From Prevotella sp. MA2016 (GTDB taxonomy: Bacteria; Bacteroidota; Bacteroidia; Bacteroidales; Bacteroidaceae): a stretch of DNA of 64,000 bases. Below the pieces are notes generated by a model, which was not told where the DNA came from, made no database searches, and saw only the letters and a list, made by a program, of their open reading frames with translations. Where the stretch lies: positions 124,001 through 188,000 of the forward strand of contig NZ_JHUW01000009.1 in assembly GCF_000619825.1 (NCBI RefSeq). Direction: 5' to 3'. Positions 25,081-35,053 of this stretch are shown here, piece by piece (the stretch's first letter is position 1; each line of letters opens with the position of its first letter). The translations under genes were made by a program, and so were the position numbers.

Positions 25081-27415
25081 TCTGTTTGGCCTCCGAAAAA
25101 TAGTACTTTCTCAGAGGCTTTTTAACGAGCTCACCACTCACGTTTATCTCCTGCTGCAGCTTGATATCCTGCGACGAAGCACCTACCTTAATGAGATACT
25201 TACCAGGCTGGATGTTCCACTGGCGCTGGCCATCATTACTATAATAACCTAACTGCTCGGTGTACATCTTCACGCTGATTTTCTTGGTTTCACCAGGTTT
25301 GAGCGACACACGGGCAAAGCCCTGCAACTGAATAGGACGAATCTGCTGACTCTTATCAGTTGGCGAGAGGTAGATCTGTGCCACCTCATCGGCAGCCATC
25401 TTTCCTGTATTCTTCACATCAAAGGTCACAGTAAAGTTTTCATCCTTGGTTGTCACCTCTGTAGTAGCCTCTAAGTTAGCATACTCAAAGGTGGTATAGC
25501 TCAAGCCATAGCCGAAAGGCCACTGGATACGAGGATCCTTCTCAGCCGAATAATTATAGCAGATAGGCTCATTGATCTCTACGTTAGGATAGCTGACAGA
25601 CAGCTTAGCCGATGGCGACACTTTGCCGCAAAGGATATCGGCTACAGCGTTACCGCCCTCCTCGCCGGGATACCAGGCCTGGATAATGGCAGCACACTTC
25701 TCGGCCAGGCCAGAAATCACCTGGGCACGTCCGCCAAACATCACCAGCACGATAGGTTTGCCTGTCTGGATCAGCTCCTCTACAAACTGCTCTTGCTGCC
25801 CTGGCAGGCGCAACCCTTGACGATCGCGGTTCTCACCACAAAGCATCACATTCTCGCCTACGGCTGCAATGATCACATCAGCATCCTTGGCCATCTTCAG
25901 GGCTTCGGCTTTATCTGCCTTTTCACCTGAGTCAACCTTACGGTGCAGCAACTCGTACTCCCAGGCACGTGCATCGCCCAGTTCGCCGTATTTGGTTTCA
26001 ATCTCCTCCGTCCAGTCGCAACCACGCGAGTACATCACATTTAGTTGAGAGCGTTTCATACCTTCTAAGAGGGTGACGATATGGGGATTCTCCGACTTAT
26101 AATCCACCTTCTTCCAGAAGTACGACATGGCAGGATAGGTATAGTCGCCACACATGGCCCAGATAGAGTTGGCGTTAGGACCAGTCAGGAGTACGTTCTT
26201 CACATCCTTCAATGGCAGCACACCATTGTTTTCGAGCAGTACTACACTCTGAGCTGCGATATCGTAGGCTGTCTGTCGTTCCTCGGGGGTGTCAAGCTTG
26301 ATGTTCTCTTTCGAATAGAGGTAAGCATCCTTATCAAAAAGTCCCATACGGAACTTGGTGCGCAGCACATTCTTGACGGCGCGCTCCAGCACCTCGGGCT
26401 TCACCAGCCCCTTATCGATAGCCTCCTGCAGAAGCTGATAGTTGGCACCAAAGGGGAAATCGACATCGTTACCACCGTTGATGGCAGCGGCTGCCTTCTC
26501 TACGGCGCTGTCGATATTCGGAATCTGGTCGATAGCGGTATAGTCGCTCACCACCATACCATCAAAACCCACGTAGCCACGCAGGATATCCTGCAGTATC
26601 TCGCTGTTAGCCACGCACTTGGTGCCATGCACCTCGTGATAGCCGGGCATCACAGCCACACTACCAGCCAATCGGATCATGGTCTCGTGAGGCAACAGAA
26701 TCTCTTCCATCATCTCCTTTTCTTCGGCATCGCCACCACCGCCATAACCCAGATAGTGTTTAGAGCAGGCACCCACACCTTTCTTCAGATCGCCTTGCTG
26801 CAGACCGTCGACAAAGGCGGTACCCATCACAGCCGACAGATAACCATCCTCGCCATACGACTCTTCCAAACGATTAAAACTGGGTGTGCGACACACATCC
26901 ACCATGGGCGAGAGGGCAAAGATACCACCCATCTTGCGCAATTGGGTACTGGTCTGACGAGTTTTCAGCGCAGCCAACTCGGGGTTGAACGAGCCTGCCT
27001 GACCTATCTGCTGGGGATAGATGGTAGAACCTAAGGTATTGATACCCGAGAGCACCTCTTCGTGCAAGAGGGCTGGGATACCGTTGGGCGTATGGTGCAT
27101 CAGCCAGTCCTGAATGGCCACAGCGCGATCACGCAATTCATTTGGATCGCGAGGCTGCTGCATGCAGAACTGCGAGAAATGACCGATGCCATAAGGTATC
27201 AGCTGCTTGCACTTGACTGTATCTAACTTGCCATCAGCATCAAAGAGTTCGTCCATATACATACTCTTGAGCTGAGCGATGCGCTCCTCCTGAGGCATCT
27301 TCTGGTAGAGTTCATCTATTTGCTGTTCCATATCAGGTGTGGTGTTACAACTTGAAATAATTGCAGCGCATGTCATCAAAACGCCACTGCCTATAGTCTT
27401 TAGATTCTTTTTCAT
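25076..27415 (-). CDS. GH3-family beta-glycosidase, lipoprotein
   Basis: A 779-residue enzyme with a lipoprotein signal (lipobox ISSC, Cys about residue 23). The GH3 TIM-barrel domain (about 40-370) has the nucleophile in GMVVSDYTAI (about 285) and the KHYLGYGGG substrate loop. The alpha/beta sandwich follows (about 390-600: VGENVMLCGENRDR) and then a C-terminal fibronectin-III-like domain (from about 690). Likely beta-xylosidase or beta-glucosidase, tethered to the outer membrane or periplasm. It is the last gene of a GH97-GH2-GH3 operon with a 21-base gap to GH2. No terminator is visible before the next promoter. Confidence 0.92.
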   Translation of the reverse strand: MKKNLKTIGSGVLMTCAAIISSCNTTPDMEQQIDELYQKMPQEERIAQLKSMYMDELFDADGKLDTVKCKQLIPYGIGHFSQFCMQQPRDPNELRDRAVAIQDWLMHHTPNGIPALLHEEVLSGINTLGSTIYPQQIGQAGSFNPELAALKTRQTSTQLRKMGGIFALSPMVDVCRTPSFNRLEESYGEDGYLSAVMGTAFVDGLQQGDLKKGVGACSKHYLGYGGGGDAEEKEMMEEILLPHETMIRLAGSVAVMPGYHEVHGTKCVANSEILQDILRGYVGFDGMVVSDYTAIDQIPNIDSAVEKAAAAINGGNDVDFPFGANYQLLQEAIDKGLVKPEVLERAVKNVLRTKFRMGLFDKDAYLYSKENIKLDTPEERQTAYDIAAQSVVLLENNGVLPLKDVKNVLLTGPNANSIWAMCGDYTYPAMSYFWKKVDYKSENPHIVTLLEGMKRSQLNVMYSRGCDWTEEIETKYGELGDARAWEYELLHRKVDSGEKADKAEALKMAKDADVIIAAVGENVMLCGENRDRQGLRLPGQQEQFVEELIQTGKPIVLVMFGGRAQVISGLAEKCAAIIQAWYPGEEGGNAVADILCGKVSPSAKLSVSYPNVEINEPICYNYSAEKDPRIQWPFGYGLSYTTFEYANLEATTEVTTKDENFTVTFDVKNTGKMAADEVAQIYLSPTDKSQQIRPIQLQGFARVSLKPGETKKISVKMYTEQLGYYSNDGQRQWNIQPGKYLIKVGASSQDIKLQQEINVSGELVKKPLRKYYFSEAKQI

Positions 27416-27436
27416 TGGTTTATACCTTATATAATA

Positions 27437-29251
27437 TTACTTTGATTCGTACCACTTTTTGAGCACATAGAAGGCCAGTTTCTTCTCGCCCTTATCGCTC
27501 AGCAAGCCCTTGCGGTTGTAGTAGTCCTGCACCCCAGGCAGCACACGACGAGGCGAACGGAAGTCCTTCAGAATCCAAGGAGTGGTACCTGCCAGTCCGT
27601 CAATCTTATCAAGCATAGCAGTATTCTCCTTATAGAGGTTCTCCTGGAACTCCTCGGTCCAGCGCTGGTTCTTGGCACCATGATAGCCGTAACGGGCGCC
27701 ACCGCCGAACTCACTGATAATCACTGGTTTATTATAGGGAATCTCCCATTTCATCTTAGGCGCATCATTCACGTCGCGATACCAACCGATATACTGGTTG
27801 AAGCTCACCACATCCACATACTCGTTCATATTATCGTTCAGGCGGTTCACATAGTTCGAAGCACCTGTCACCTCCATAGCCATCGAGATAAGACGGGTGT
27901 TGTCGAGTGTGCGGGCATACTTAGCCAAGCCACCTAAGAACTTATCACGTTCAGCAGAGTGTGGGGTCTCATTGGCAATACTCCAGATAATGACGTTGGC
28001 GCGATTATGGTCGCGAGCAATCATATCGGTAAGCTGCTGCTTAGCATTCTCGAAGGTAGCCTGATTGGTCCATGCGATGGTCCAATAGACAGGAATCTCG
28101 CTCCACACCAGAATACCCATTCGCTCAGCCTCGCGCACCATTTCCTCGTGGTGAGGATAGTGGGCCAGACGCACAAAGTTACAGCCCAATTCCTTGGCCC
28201 ACGACAGCAATGTATGAGCATCCTCAACACTGTTGGCACGTCCGCCGCCATTGGGTTTCTCGTTATGAATAGAGATACCCTTCAGGAAGATGGGTTTACC
28301 ATTGAGCAAGATCTGCTTGTCGCGGGTCTCGATGGTACGGAAACCAATAGAATCAGCTGTCATGCCTGTATCGAGTGTGATCTGCACGTCATAGCGCTTA
28401 GGGTTCTCTGGGCACCAGAGCTGCAGTTTCTTAGCAGCCACTTTCACGATACCGCTTACACAACCTTCGGCATCGGTAGTGAACTGCTGCTTCAATTTCA
28501 GTTCAGGGATATACAACTCTACCTGATGACCAGCCTCCTTGGTATTCATCTGAGCAGAGAAAGCGAGCTCTCTCACCTTAGCCTTGTCGGCGGCCTTTTT
28601 CAGCTGCAGATCGTAATTCTCCAGATAGTTCATAGGCACTTTGACCAGCTTCACATCGCGGGTGATGCCACCATAGTTCCACCAGTCGAAGATCTGTGTG
28701 GGCACATCCTCGGCATGGCGCTTGTTATCTACCTTGACGATGACAGTGTTCTCACCCTGCTTCAACAGGTTACTGATATCGAAGTTGAAAGCGGTGAAGC
28801 CACCCACATGATGACCAGCTTTCTTGCCGTTCACCCACACATGACAGTCGTAGTTGACAGCACCAAAATACAGCAGGGTGCGGCACTCGTTCATAGGCAC
28901 AGCCTGGAAACTCTTCTTAAACCACACCGTTCCCTCGTAGAAGAACAGGCGCTCGTCCTGCGTGTTCCAGTCAGAAGGAATCTTCATCGTGGGTGATTTA
29001 TCGAAGTCGTACTCTATCAAATCCTCAGGCTTCTGGGGTTTGGCATTGATAAAGAATCCGTTGCGCATGGGGTTCATACGATAGTCGTAGTAACCCTCTT
29101 CCTGCACATCAACAATATAGTTCCAATCGCCGTTGAGCGAACAAGTCTCGTAGGCATTCACATTCTGGATTAATGGCAATGCCAACTCTGCAGCGACAGC
29201 TGTGAACACACCGCTCACAGCCAGCAACATAGTAGTTAGTAATTTCTTCAT
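27437..29251 (-). CDS. GH2-family glycoside hydrolase, secreted
   Basis: A 604-residue enzyme with a signal peptide (cleaved near AVAAELA). The jelly-roll sugar-binding domain (about 30-200; GTVWFKKSFQ, NYDCHVWVNGKKAGHHVGGF) and Ig-like domain precede the TIM barrel (about 300-604). The acid/base Glu is in WSIANETP (about residue 425) and the nucleophile Glu in VIISEFGGGARYG (about 515). This is the compact beta-glucuronidase/beta-galactosidase architecture; the substrate is unassigned. It lies eight bases after GH97 in the same operon. Confidence 0.91.
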   Translation of the reverse strand: MKKLLTTMLLAVSGVFTAVAAELALPLIQNVNAYETCSLNGDWNYIVDVQEEGYYDYRMNPMRNGFFINAKPQKPEDLIEYDFDKSPTMKIPSDWNTQDERLFFYEGTVWFKKSFQAVPMNECRTLLYFGAVNYDCHVWVNGKKAGHHVGGFTAFNFDISNLLKQGENTVIVKVDNKRHAEDVPTQIFDWWNYGGITRDVKLVKVPMNYLENYDLQLKKAADKAKVRELAFSAQMNTKEAGHQVELYIPELKLKQQFTTDAEGCVSGIVKVAAKKLQLWCPENPKRYDVQITLDTGMTADSIGFRTIETRDKQILLNGKPIFLKGISIHNEKPNGGGRANSVEDAHTLLSWAKELGCNFVRLAHYPHHEEMVREAERMGILVWSEIPVYWTIAWTNQATFENAKQQLTDMIARDHNRANVIIWSIANETPHSAERDKFLGGLAKYARTLDNTRLISMAMEVTGASNYVNRLNDNMNEYVDVVSFNQYIGWYRDVNDAPKMKWEIPYNKPVIISEFGGGARYGYHGAKNQRWTEEFQENLYKENTAMLDKIDGLAGTTPWILKDFRSPRRVLPGVQDYYNRKGLLSDKGEKKLAFYVLKKWYESK

Positions 29252-29259
29252 ATCACTTA

Positions 29260-31197
29260 TTATTTGATGATTAGTCCTCCGTTAGGCTGGATGGTAACCT
29301 TAGCCTTACCTTTCTTATCCACCTTCAAGATGCCCATGGTGGGCTCGCCTTTCTGGTTATCCACATAGATGGTTGATGTCTTGCCAGCTAGCATGCTGAG
29401 ATCGAGTGTGAGCTTGATGGGCTCTTTCTGGGCATTCAAGCCTGCGATATACCAGTCGGCACCATGGCGACGGGCCAGCACAACATACTTGCCAGGATAA
29501 CCATCAATAAAGTGTGTCTCATCCCATGTGGTAGGCAACGCCTTCAGGAAATCGAGCTCGAACTGTGGCAGTTCCTGCAGGTTGTTGGGATACATGGCCA
29601 CACACTGGATAGATGTCTGGTTGGTGATGCCCGAAGCTATCTCGAAGATATCGGTGGTTTTACGAGAGTGACGACTCTTGTTGTCGCGACTCAGATACTT
29701 ATTCATGATCACACCCCCCCAGTCCATCGAGGCTACAGCATTACGACAGAAGGGATGCAGGGTGAGGTCGAAGGGCTCGTGGATGGCAGCACCCTCGCCG
29801 AAGAATACGTTCTCGCTGGCCAGCACAGCCTCGGAAGCCACAAAGTTGGGGAACATGCGCTCCCAACCGCGAGGCAGGGTGCAACCGTGGAAGATGACCT
29901 GAATGCCGTAACGGTTGGCATCCACCATGATATCCTCATAGAGCTGCAGTGTTTCCTGCTTGTCGCCACCAAAGAAATCTACCTTGATGCCCTTGACACC
30001 AATCTGCTGCAACCACTTGAACTCGCGATTGCGTGCCAGCGAGGTGTTCAGACAGTTACGCGGTCCTTGAGGGGCATCGTTCCAATAACCATTAGAGTTG
30101 TACCACAGCATCAGACTCACCCCCTTCGACTGGGCATACTGCGACAGCTCTACCATCTTTTCGCGTCCTATCTGGGTATCCCAAAGGGCATCTACCAAGC
30201 AGTACTCATAACCCATGGTCGATGCCAAGTCGATCAGCTTCACCTGATCAGCATAGTTGGTAGCCCCATCCTGCCAGATAAGCCAGCTCCAGGTGTAACG
30301 TCCTTCCTTATAATCATAGGCTGGCTCATAGAGCGGATCAACCACATCGTAGCTGACGGTCGTCTCAACAATTGGCTTCAGGGTTGAACCCACGGTGATG
30401 GTGCGCCAAGGGGTCTCGGCTGGCAGCGACTGCGCTACAAACTCGGAACCGAAGCCACCATTCTCGCCCTTATCGGGGAAGGCAATAGTATAGCCTACAC
30501 CTGGCTGATAATCAGAAATATGGGTACCGCAGTAAGCACCGGTAGTACCTGTCTCGCTCACCAGCGCCCAACCATCCTGCAAGTGGAACAAGCAGGGGAA
30601 GGTATAGCCGTGACCATACTGCGACTTCTCATTCAGTTGTCCGTCAACACTGTAACCCTCCTCGTAACTGGGTTTGGTTTGCGACCAACCTGTCTTGGGA
30701 CCAATCTGTGGCGAAATAAAGGTGGTCGTACCATCAGGGAAGTTAAAACTGGTGGCCTCGCCAAATATCAGCGTGCGCTGCATGCCACGTGGGGCTTTGG
30801 CAATACCATATTTAAAAGCCACATCATTGTCGGCTACCATAAAGGTAACGGTCATCTGCAGCTTCTGTGCGTTCTCAAGCGTCAGCGTGAGCTTATTGGC
30901 TTTATAGTTGATGTGCGAAGCCTTAACGGTACGGATATCGTACTGCTTTTCCACAGCCTCGGTCTTGTTGGCAACAATTTTTAAACCTTGGGTCAAATCA
31001 CCGATACTCGTATTCAAGCCTAAGTTCGACTTGCTTACCATCTGCTTACCATCGAGCAGCACCTGATACGTGGCCTTGCCACCCTCATCGCTCACAGCAA
31101 CTTCCAGATTTCCACTTGGTGATTTCACCGTTACCTCCTCTGCACGGCAGAGGCTTACCGACAGCAATGCTGCCATCAAAAACACATTTCTGATCAT
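29260..31197 (-). CDS. GH97-family alpha-glycoside hydrolase, secreted
   Basis: A 645-residue protein with a signal peptide ending at CRAEE (about residue 20). The N-terminal beta-sandwich (about 20-270) is followed by the TIM barrel (about 280-560; YTWSWLIWQDGATNY, CLVDALWDTQIG) and a C-terminal sandwich. The GH97 calcium/catalytic region contains GIKVDFFGGDKQ. An Asp at this place is what retaining (GalA-like) members use as nucleophile, whereas inverting SusB-type members use glutamates, so an alpha-galactosidase or related retaining enzyme is more likely than a SusB glucosidase. First gene of the GH97-GH2-GH3 operon. Confidence 0.91.
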   Translation of the reverse strand: MIRNVFLMAALLSVSLCRAEEVTVKSPSGNLEVAVSDEGGKATYQVLLDGKQMVSKSNLGLNTSIGDLTQGLKIVANKTEAVEKQYDIRTVKASHINYKANKLTLTLENAQKLQMTVTFMVADNDVAFKYGIAKAPRGMQRTLIFGEATSFNFPDGTTTFISPQIGPKTGWSQTKPSYEEGYSVDGQLNEKSQYGHGYTFPCLFHLQDGWALVSETGTTGAYCGTHISDYQPGVGYTIAFPDKGENGGFGSEFVAQSLPAETPWRTITVGSTLKPIVETTVSYDVVDPLYEPAYDYKEGRYTWSWLIWQDGATNYADQVKLIDLASTMGYEYCLVDALWDTQIGREKMVELSQYAQSKGVSLMLWYNSNGYWNDAPQGPRNCLNTSLARNREFKWLQQIGVKGIKVDFFGGDKQETLQLYEDIMVDANRYGIQVIFHGCTLPRGWERMFPNFVASEAVLASENVFFGEGAAIHEPFDLTLHPFCRNAVASMDWGGVIMNKYLSRDNKSRHSRKTTDIFEIASGITNQTSIQCVAMYPNNLQELPQFELDFLKALPTTWDETHFIDGYPGKYVVLARRHGADWYIAGLNAQKEPIKLTLDLSMLAGKTSTIYVDNQKGEPTMGILKVDKKGKAKVTIQPNGGLIIK

Positions 31198-31228
31198 AGT
31201 TCGTTAGAAAAGTTGATATTTTGGTTGC

Positions 31229-31258
31229 AAAGATACGAATTATCTACCAACGCCAAAA
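31229..31258 (-). promoter_or_regulatory. Promoter of the GH97-GH2-GH3 operon
   Basis: TATCTTTG (31229-31236, minus strand) with TTTG (31255-31258) 18 bases upstream. A weak GTTAAC-N5-GTAAAA direct repeat (31269-31285) stands just upstream, 32 bases from the -7 box. Confidence 0.7.
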
Positions 31259-31369
31259 GCTCCCTAACGTTAACAAATTGTAAAAAGCACACTTCACCAT
31301 ACAAGATTTTGACCTGTTTTGCGTTTTAAGAGAAAAACGTCATTGACTAACCATCACTTGAATAATAAA

Positions 31370-31939
31370 ATGAAAAAGAGCCTTATTTTGTGGGTATGCC
31401 CACTACTTTTCCTATCTGTAGCTCTGAGCAGTTGTAGCAGCGGGGATGGCTATGGCTATTATTTGGATAAGGTAGATAAACTTCAAATTGTATATGGCAG
31501 CAGAAAAACCACTTGTAAAGCATATGATCCATTCTGTTATACAAGCGGTTCTATTTATTCTTATGCAGGAAATCCTGTATTCACCTGCCTATTTGAAGAC
31601 TGTACCGACTTTTCGGGGCTACATATCATTTTATTGGCTCAACCATCTGTAATAAGGTATAGCATTGATGATCTTAAAGTTGGCGACACATTCAAAACGG
31701 ATCAATTTGACTGCTTATTAACGCCCCAATTTCGACAAGGGGATTGGCGGAATCCGGAGTTCGAATACTTAGAGGCTAATGACGGAAAGATTACGGTTAT
31801 CGACAAATACACTGACGATGACAATAAATTATCCATAACCCTCAAACTGGATGGATTAAAATTCAACACAGACAGTAAAGGCATGCCAATACTTGTCAAC
31901 GGGTTTGTTAAATTCAAAGAAGCCGTAGTGTACTATTAA
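31370..31939 (+). CDS. Hypothetical lipoprotein
   Basis: A 189-residue protein I do not recognise. It has a clear lipoprotein signal: KKSL, a hydrophobic core and the lipobox LSSC with Cys at about residue 23. The mature part is acidic and beta-rich with paired cysteines (TTCKAYDPFCYTS, FTCLFEDCTDF). ATG at 31370 is preferred over an in-frame upstream ATG at 31319 because it places the signal peptide at the N-terminus. No TAnnTTTG box was found upstream. It lies alone between the GH97 promoter and the TonB-receptor operon. Confidence 0.75.
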   Translation: MKKSLILWVCPLLFLSVALSSCSSGDGYGYYLDKVDKLQIVYGSRKTTCKAYDPFCYTSGSIYSYAGNPVFTCLFEDCTDFSGLHIILLAQPSVIRYSIDDLKVGDTFKTDQFDCLLTPQFRQGDWRNPEFEYLEANDGKITVIDKYTDDDNKLSITLKLDGLKFNTDSKGMPILVNGFVKFKEAVVYY

Positions 31940-32094
31940 CTTATATAATAAAAAGTTGTCAACTAGCCGTCTATTATTAAAGTTAGTTAAAATCAAGGGG
32001 GTGTCATAAAACATTTGATGCTTTAATACATTTAATAAATAGAACTGAGTTCTGAATAGATCCAACCTAACAATTATAAGTGTACCCATAAGAC

Positions 32095-35052
32095 GTGAAA
32101 AAAAGTTTATTACTATTGGCCTGTATGACTTTGGTTGCACAGCACACCGAAGCTCAGGACTATTTCGCTACTGCTTCCGACTACGCACGCCTGTATGTTG
32201 GGCCAGTAGAACCACAGTACCAACTATCAAAGTGGTACAACCTGCCATTTTATAAAGGCAATATGAATATGTATAAAGGTCGGATAAGCTATTATGGTGT
32301 GGTTTACGACCATGTAGAGTTACGTTTCGACCTCATGAAACAGCATGTGGCCGTGCTGTCGCCCCAGGCAGGCATCTGCTGTCTGTCCGACCAGCAGCAT
32401 ATCGACTGGTTTGAGATGGATGGCTACCGGTTTGTTCACGACCCGGAGGACAGCACACGCTATGCAGCCCAACTCTGCGACGGAAGCACCAATGGCGTGC
32501 AGCTTTATCATAGCATGTGGAAGACCTACAATGGCGAGAGAACCTTCGGAGAAAGAAAACTACTGAAGAGCCTTAGTGATTACGAACACTATACGCTCAT
32601 CACGTCGGATGGAAAAACATATCATGTAAAACGCGCCAAAGATGTGGCAGCATTGTTTCCTGAACAGAAAAAGCGAATCAAGCAGTTTGCCAGGCAGCAG
32701 CATCTATCATTCTCGAAACATAAACGTGAACAGAGTCTGGCACAAGTAGTGGCAACTGTGACAGGAGAAAGAAGAGTCGAGAGTGCTGACAGAAATGAGG
32801 ACATCTCAGCAACAGGCATCTCACATATCGCCTTCCACACACCAACATCAATAGAAGGCATCCCAGTGGATTCGCTCATCGCTGGCATCCCTGTGCTGGA
32901 TAGCGACACCATCTCGATAACAGCAGGCTCAGCAAATACCCGAACCTATATCATACCGGGTGCCAAGAAAGCAAGAGCAAGCCTTGCCGACGATCAGGAG
33001 CTGGCCGAGATTGTGGTTGTGGCAGGAAGACAGTCGGTAGTTCAAAGCACCACGATGGGAGCCGAGAAGTTTAAGCCTCAACTGCTGAAGAACATCCCAT
33101 CGGCCTTTGGCGAATCGGACATCATGAAGGTAGTGCTGACGCTACCTGGTGTGACAACCGTAGGCGAGGCGTCGAGCGGCTACAACGTGCGAGGCGGTGC
33201 TACCGACCAGAATCTGATCGTGTTTAATGGCGGTACCGTTTACAACCCCACCCATCTGTTCGGTCTGTTCACATCATTCAATTCAGAAGCTGTAGAGGAT
33301 GTGGAACTGTTCAAATCGAGCATCCCTGCAGAATATGGCGGCAGAATCAGTAGCGTGCTGAAGGTGAACTCGAAGGAGGCCAACATGCAGAAGTTTACAG
33401 GCTCAGCCAGTATCGGCGCACTTACCAGCAAGGCCAACCTGGAGATACCTATCGTGAAGGATCATCTATCGTTATTACTGAACGCCCGCACCACGTACAG
33501 CGACTGGATGCTGCACCACTTGTCAGAAGACAGCGGCTATAAGGATGGTAAGGCCAACTTCTACGACTTTAACGGCGTGCTCACCTGGAAGATTAACAAC
33601 ATGCACCGCCTGAAGCTCTTTGGCTATTTGAGCAATGATAAGTTCTCGTTTAGCACCGACGACAATTACGGCTATCAGAACCGCAACTTCTCAGCCGAAT
33701 GGCGATCAATCCTAAACGAAAAGATCACTGCCACTCTCACAGCCGGATTAGACCATTACGACTATTTCAACGACGAAAATACTCGACGAGCGATGGCAGC
33801 CCGACTGAGTTTCGGCATCGACCAGGCATGGGCCAAACTGCACATCCGCCACCGTTTGACAGAAAAGCAGAGCCTGTCATACGGTCTCTCAGTCCAGCAT
33901 TATAACATACAAGCAGGCAAATATGAGCCTTTAAGTGACGAATCGTGGGTTGATTCCCAAGAGTTGCAAAAAGAAAAAGCACTTGAAAGCGCTGCCTATA
34001 TCGACTATGAGCATACACTGACCGAAAAACTATCAGTTTCGGCAGGCTTACGCTACTCGATGTTCAATGCTTTGGGGCCTCGCGATGTGAATATCTATAT
34101 CGACAACGAGCTGCCATCAGAAGAAACGCTGTTGGAGACACAACATAAAACGGGCATCATCAAGACCTATCAGGCACCTGAGCTCCGTGTATCAGCACGC
34201 TATTCCTTGCAAGACAACCTATCGCTGAAAGCTGGTCTCAACACCATGCACCAGTATATCCATAAGGTATCTAACACATCCATCATGTCGCCTACCGATA
34301 TGTGGAAGCTGTCAGACCTGAACATCAAACCCCAAAGTGGTTGGCAGATAGCTGCAGGCATCTATTACGAGACACCCGACAAGAACTACGAGTTCTCGGC
34401 TGAGACTTACTACAAGCACATTAGCGATTATCTGAACTACCGTAGTTCGGCTGTATTACTGATGAATCCTCATCTTGAAACCGATGTGATTTCCACCAAG
34501 GGAAGGGCTTACGGTGTGGAACTGCAAGCCAAGAAACCTTATGGAAAGCTGAACGGATGGGTAAGTTACACTTACTCGCGCTCACAGCTACGACAGGATG
34601 ATAAACGTGTAGCAGCACCCTTGAATAACGGCAACTGGTATCCATCGGAATACGACAGACCACATGAGGTGAAAGCCGTATTAAACTACAAGATTACAGA
34701 GCGATACAGTTTCTCGAGCAACTTCAATTATGCCACAGGTAGGCCCACTACGGTTCCTGCAGGTAAATACTTCAACCCCTATCTAGGTTACTACCTGCCA
34801 TACTATACCGATCGCAACAACTATCGCATTCCCGACTACACCCGTCTGGACCTTGCATTCAACATCGAGCCTACCCACAAGCTAACAGCCTTTTTCCACA
34901 CCTCGTTCTCAATCGGTGTGTATAATGCCCTTGCCCGCAAAAATGCCTACAACATCTATTACGTAGCCGAAGGCGAAAACATCAAAGGCTACAAGCTGTC
35001 GGTATTCGGCACAGCTATCCCTTATATCTCACTTAACATACGCTTCAACTAA
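32095..35052 (+). CDS. TonB-dependent outer-membrane receptor with atypical N-terminal domain
   Basis: A 985-residue receptor starting at GTG, with signal peptide (to about residue 20). Residues ~20-225 form an extra domain with YYGVVYDHVELRFDL, HIDWFEMDGYRFV and YTLITSDGKTYHVKR. From memory this resembles a small secreted Bacteroidetes domain and replaces the usual carboxypeptidase-regulatory domain. After a linker, the plug runs about 300-430 (GYNVRGGATDQNLIVFNGG, SSIPAEYGGRISSVLKV). The 22-strand barrel follows, with C-terminus ISLNIRFN. It imports an unknown ligand. Followed by a DUF4249 gene after one base, so it belongs to a receptor/lipoprotein pair. Confidence 0.88.
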   Translation: MKKSLLLLACMTLVAQHTEAQDYFATASDYARLYVGPVEPQYQLSKWYNLPFYKGNMNMYKGRISYYGVVYDHVELRFDLMKQHVAVLSPQAGICCLSDQQHIDWFEMDGYRFVHDPEDSTRYAAQLCDGSTNGVQLYHSMWKTYNGERTFGERKLLKSLSDYEHYTLITSDGKTYHVKRAKDVAALFPEQKKRIKQFARQQHLSFSKHKREQSLAQVVATVTGERRVESADRNEDISATGISHIAFHTPTSIEGIPVDSLIAGIPVLDSDTISITAGSANTRTYIIPGAKKARASLADDQELAEIVVVAGRQSVVQSTTMGAEKFKPQLLKNIPSAFGESDIMKVVLTLPGVTTVGEASSGYNVRGGATDQNLIVFNGGTVYNPTHLFGLFTSFNSEAVEDVELFKSSIPAEYGGRISSVLKVNSKEANMQKFTGSASIGALTSKANLEIPIVKDHLSLLLNARTTYSDWMLHHLSEDSGYKDGKANFYDFNGVLTWKINNMHRLKLFGYLSNDKFSFSTDDNYGYQNRNFSAEWRSILNEKITATLTAGLDHYDYFNDENTRRAMAARLSFGIDQAWAKLHIRHRLTEKQSLSYGLSVQHYNIQAGKYEPLSDESWVDSQELQKEKALESAAYIDYEHTLTEKLSVSAGLRYSMFNALGPRDVNIYIDNELPSEETLLETQHKTGIIKTYQAPELRVSARYSLQDNLSLKAGLNTMHQYIHKVSNTSIMSPTDMWKLSDLNIKPQSGWQIAAGIYYETPDKNYEFSAETYYKHISDYLNYRSSAVLLMNPHLETDVISTKGRAYGVELQAKKPYGKLNGWVSYTYSRSQLRQDDKRVAAPLNNGNWYPSEYDRPHEVKAVLNYKITERYSFSSNFNYATGRPTTVPAGKYFNPYLGYYLPYYTDRNNYRIPDYTRLDLAFNIEPTHKLTAFFHTSFSIGVYNALARKNAYNIYYVAEGENIKGYKLSVFGTAIPYISLNIRFN

Positions 35053-35053
35053 T

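Noticed and set aside
26081..30387. Several 300-345-residue plus-strand open frames opposite GH3, GH2 and GH97
   Set aside because: The minus-strand proteins carry complete catalytic motifs; the opposite frames have H/I/L-rich low-information sequence typical of antisense shadows.
32041..32053. Short palindrome AGAACTGAGTTCT before the TonB receptor gene
   Set aside because: Only a 5-bp stem in a single copy; expected by chance.
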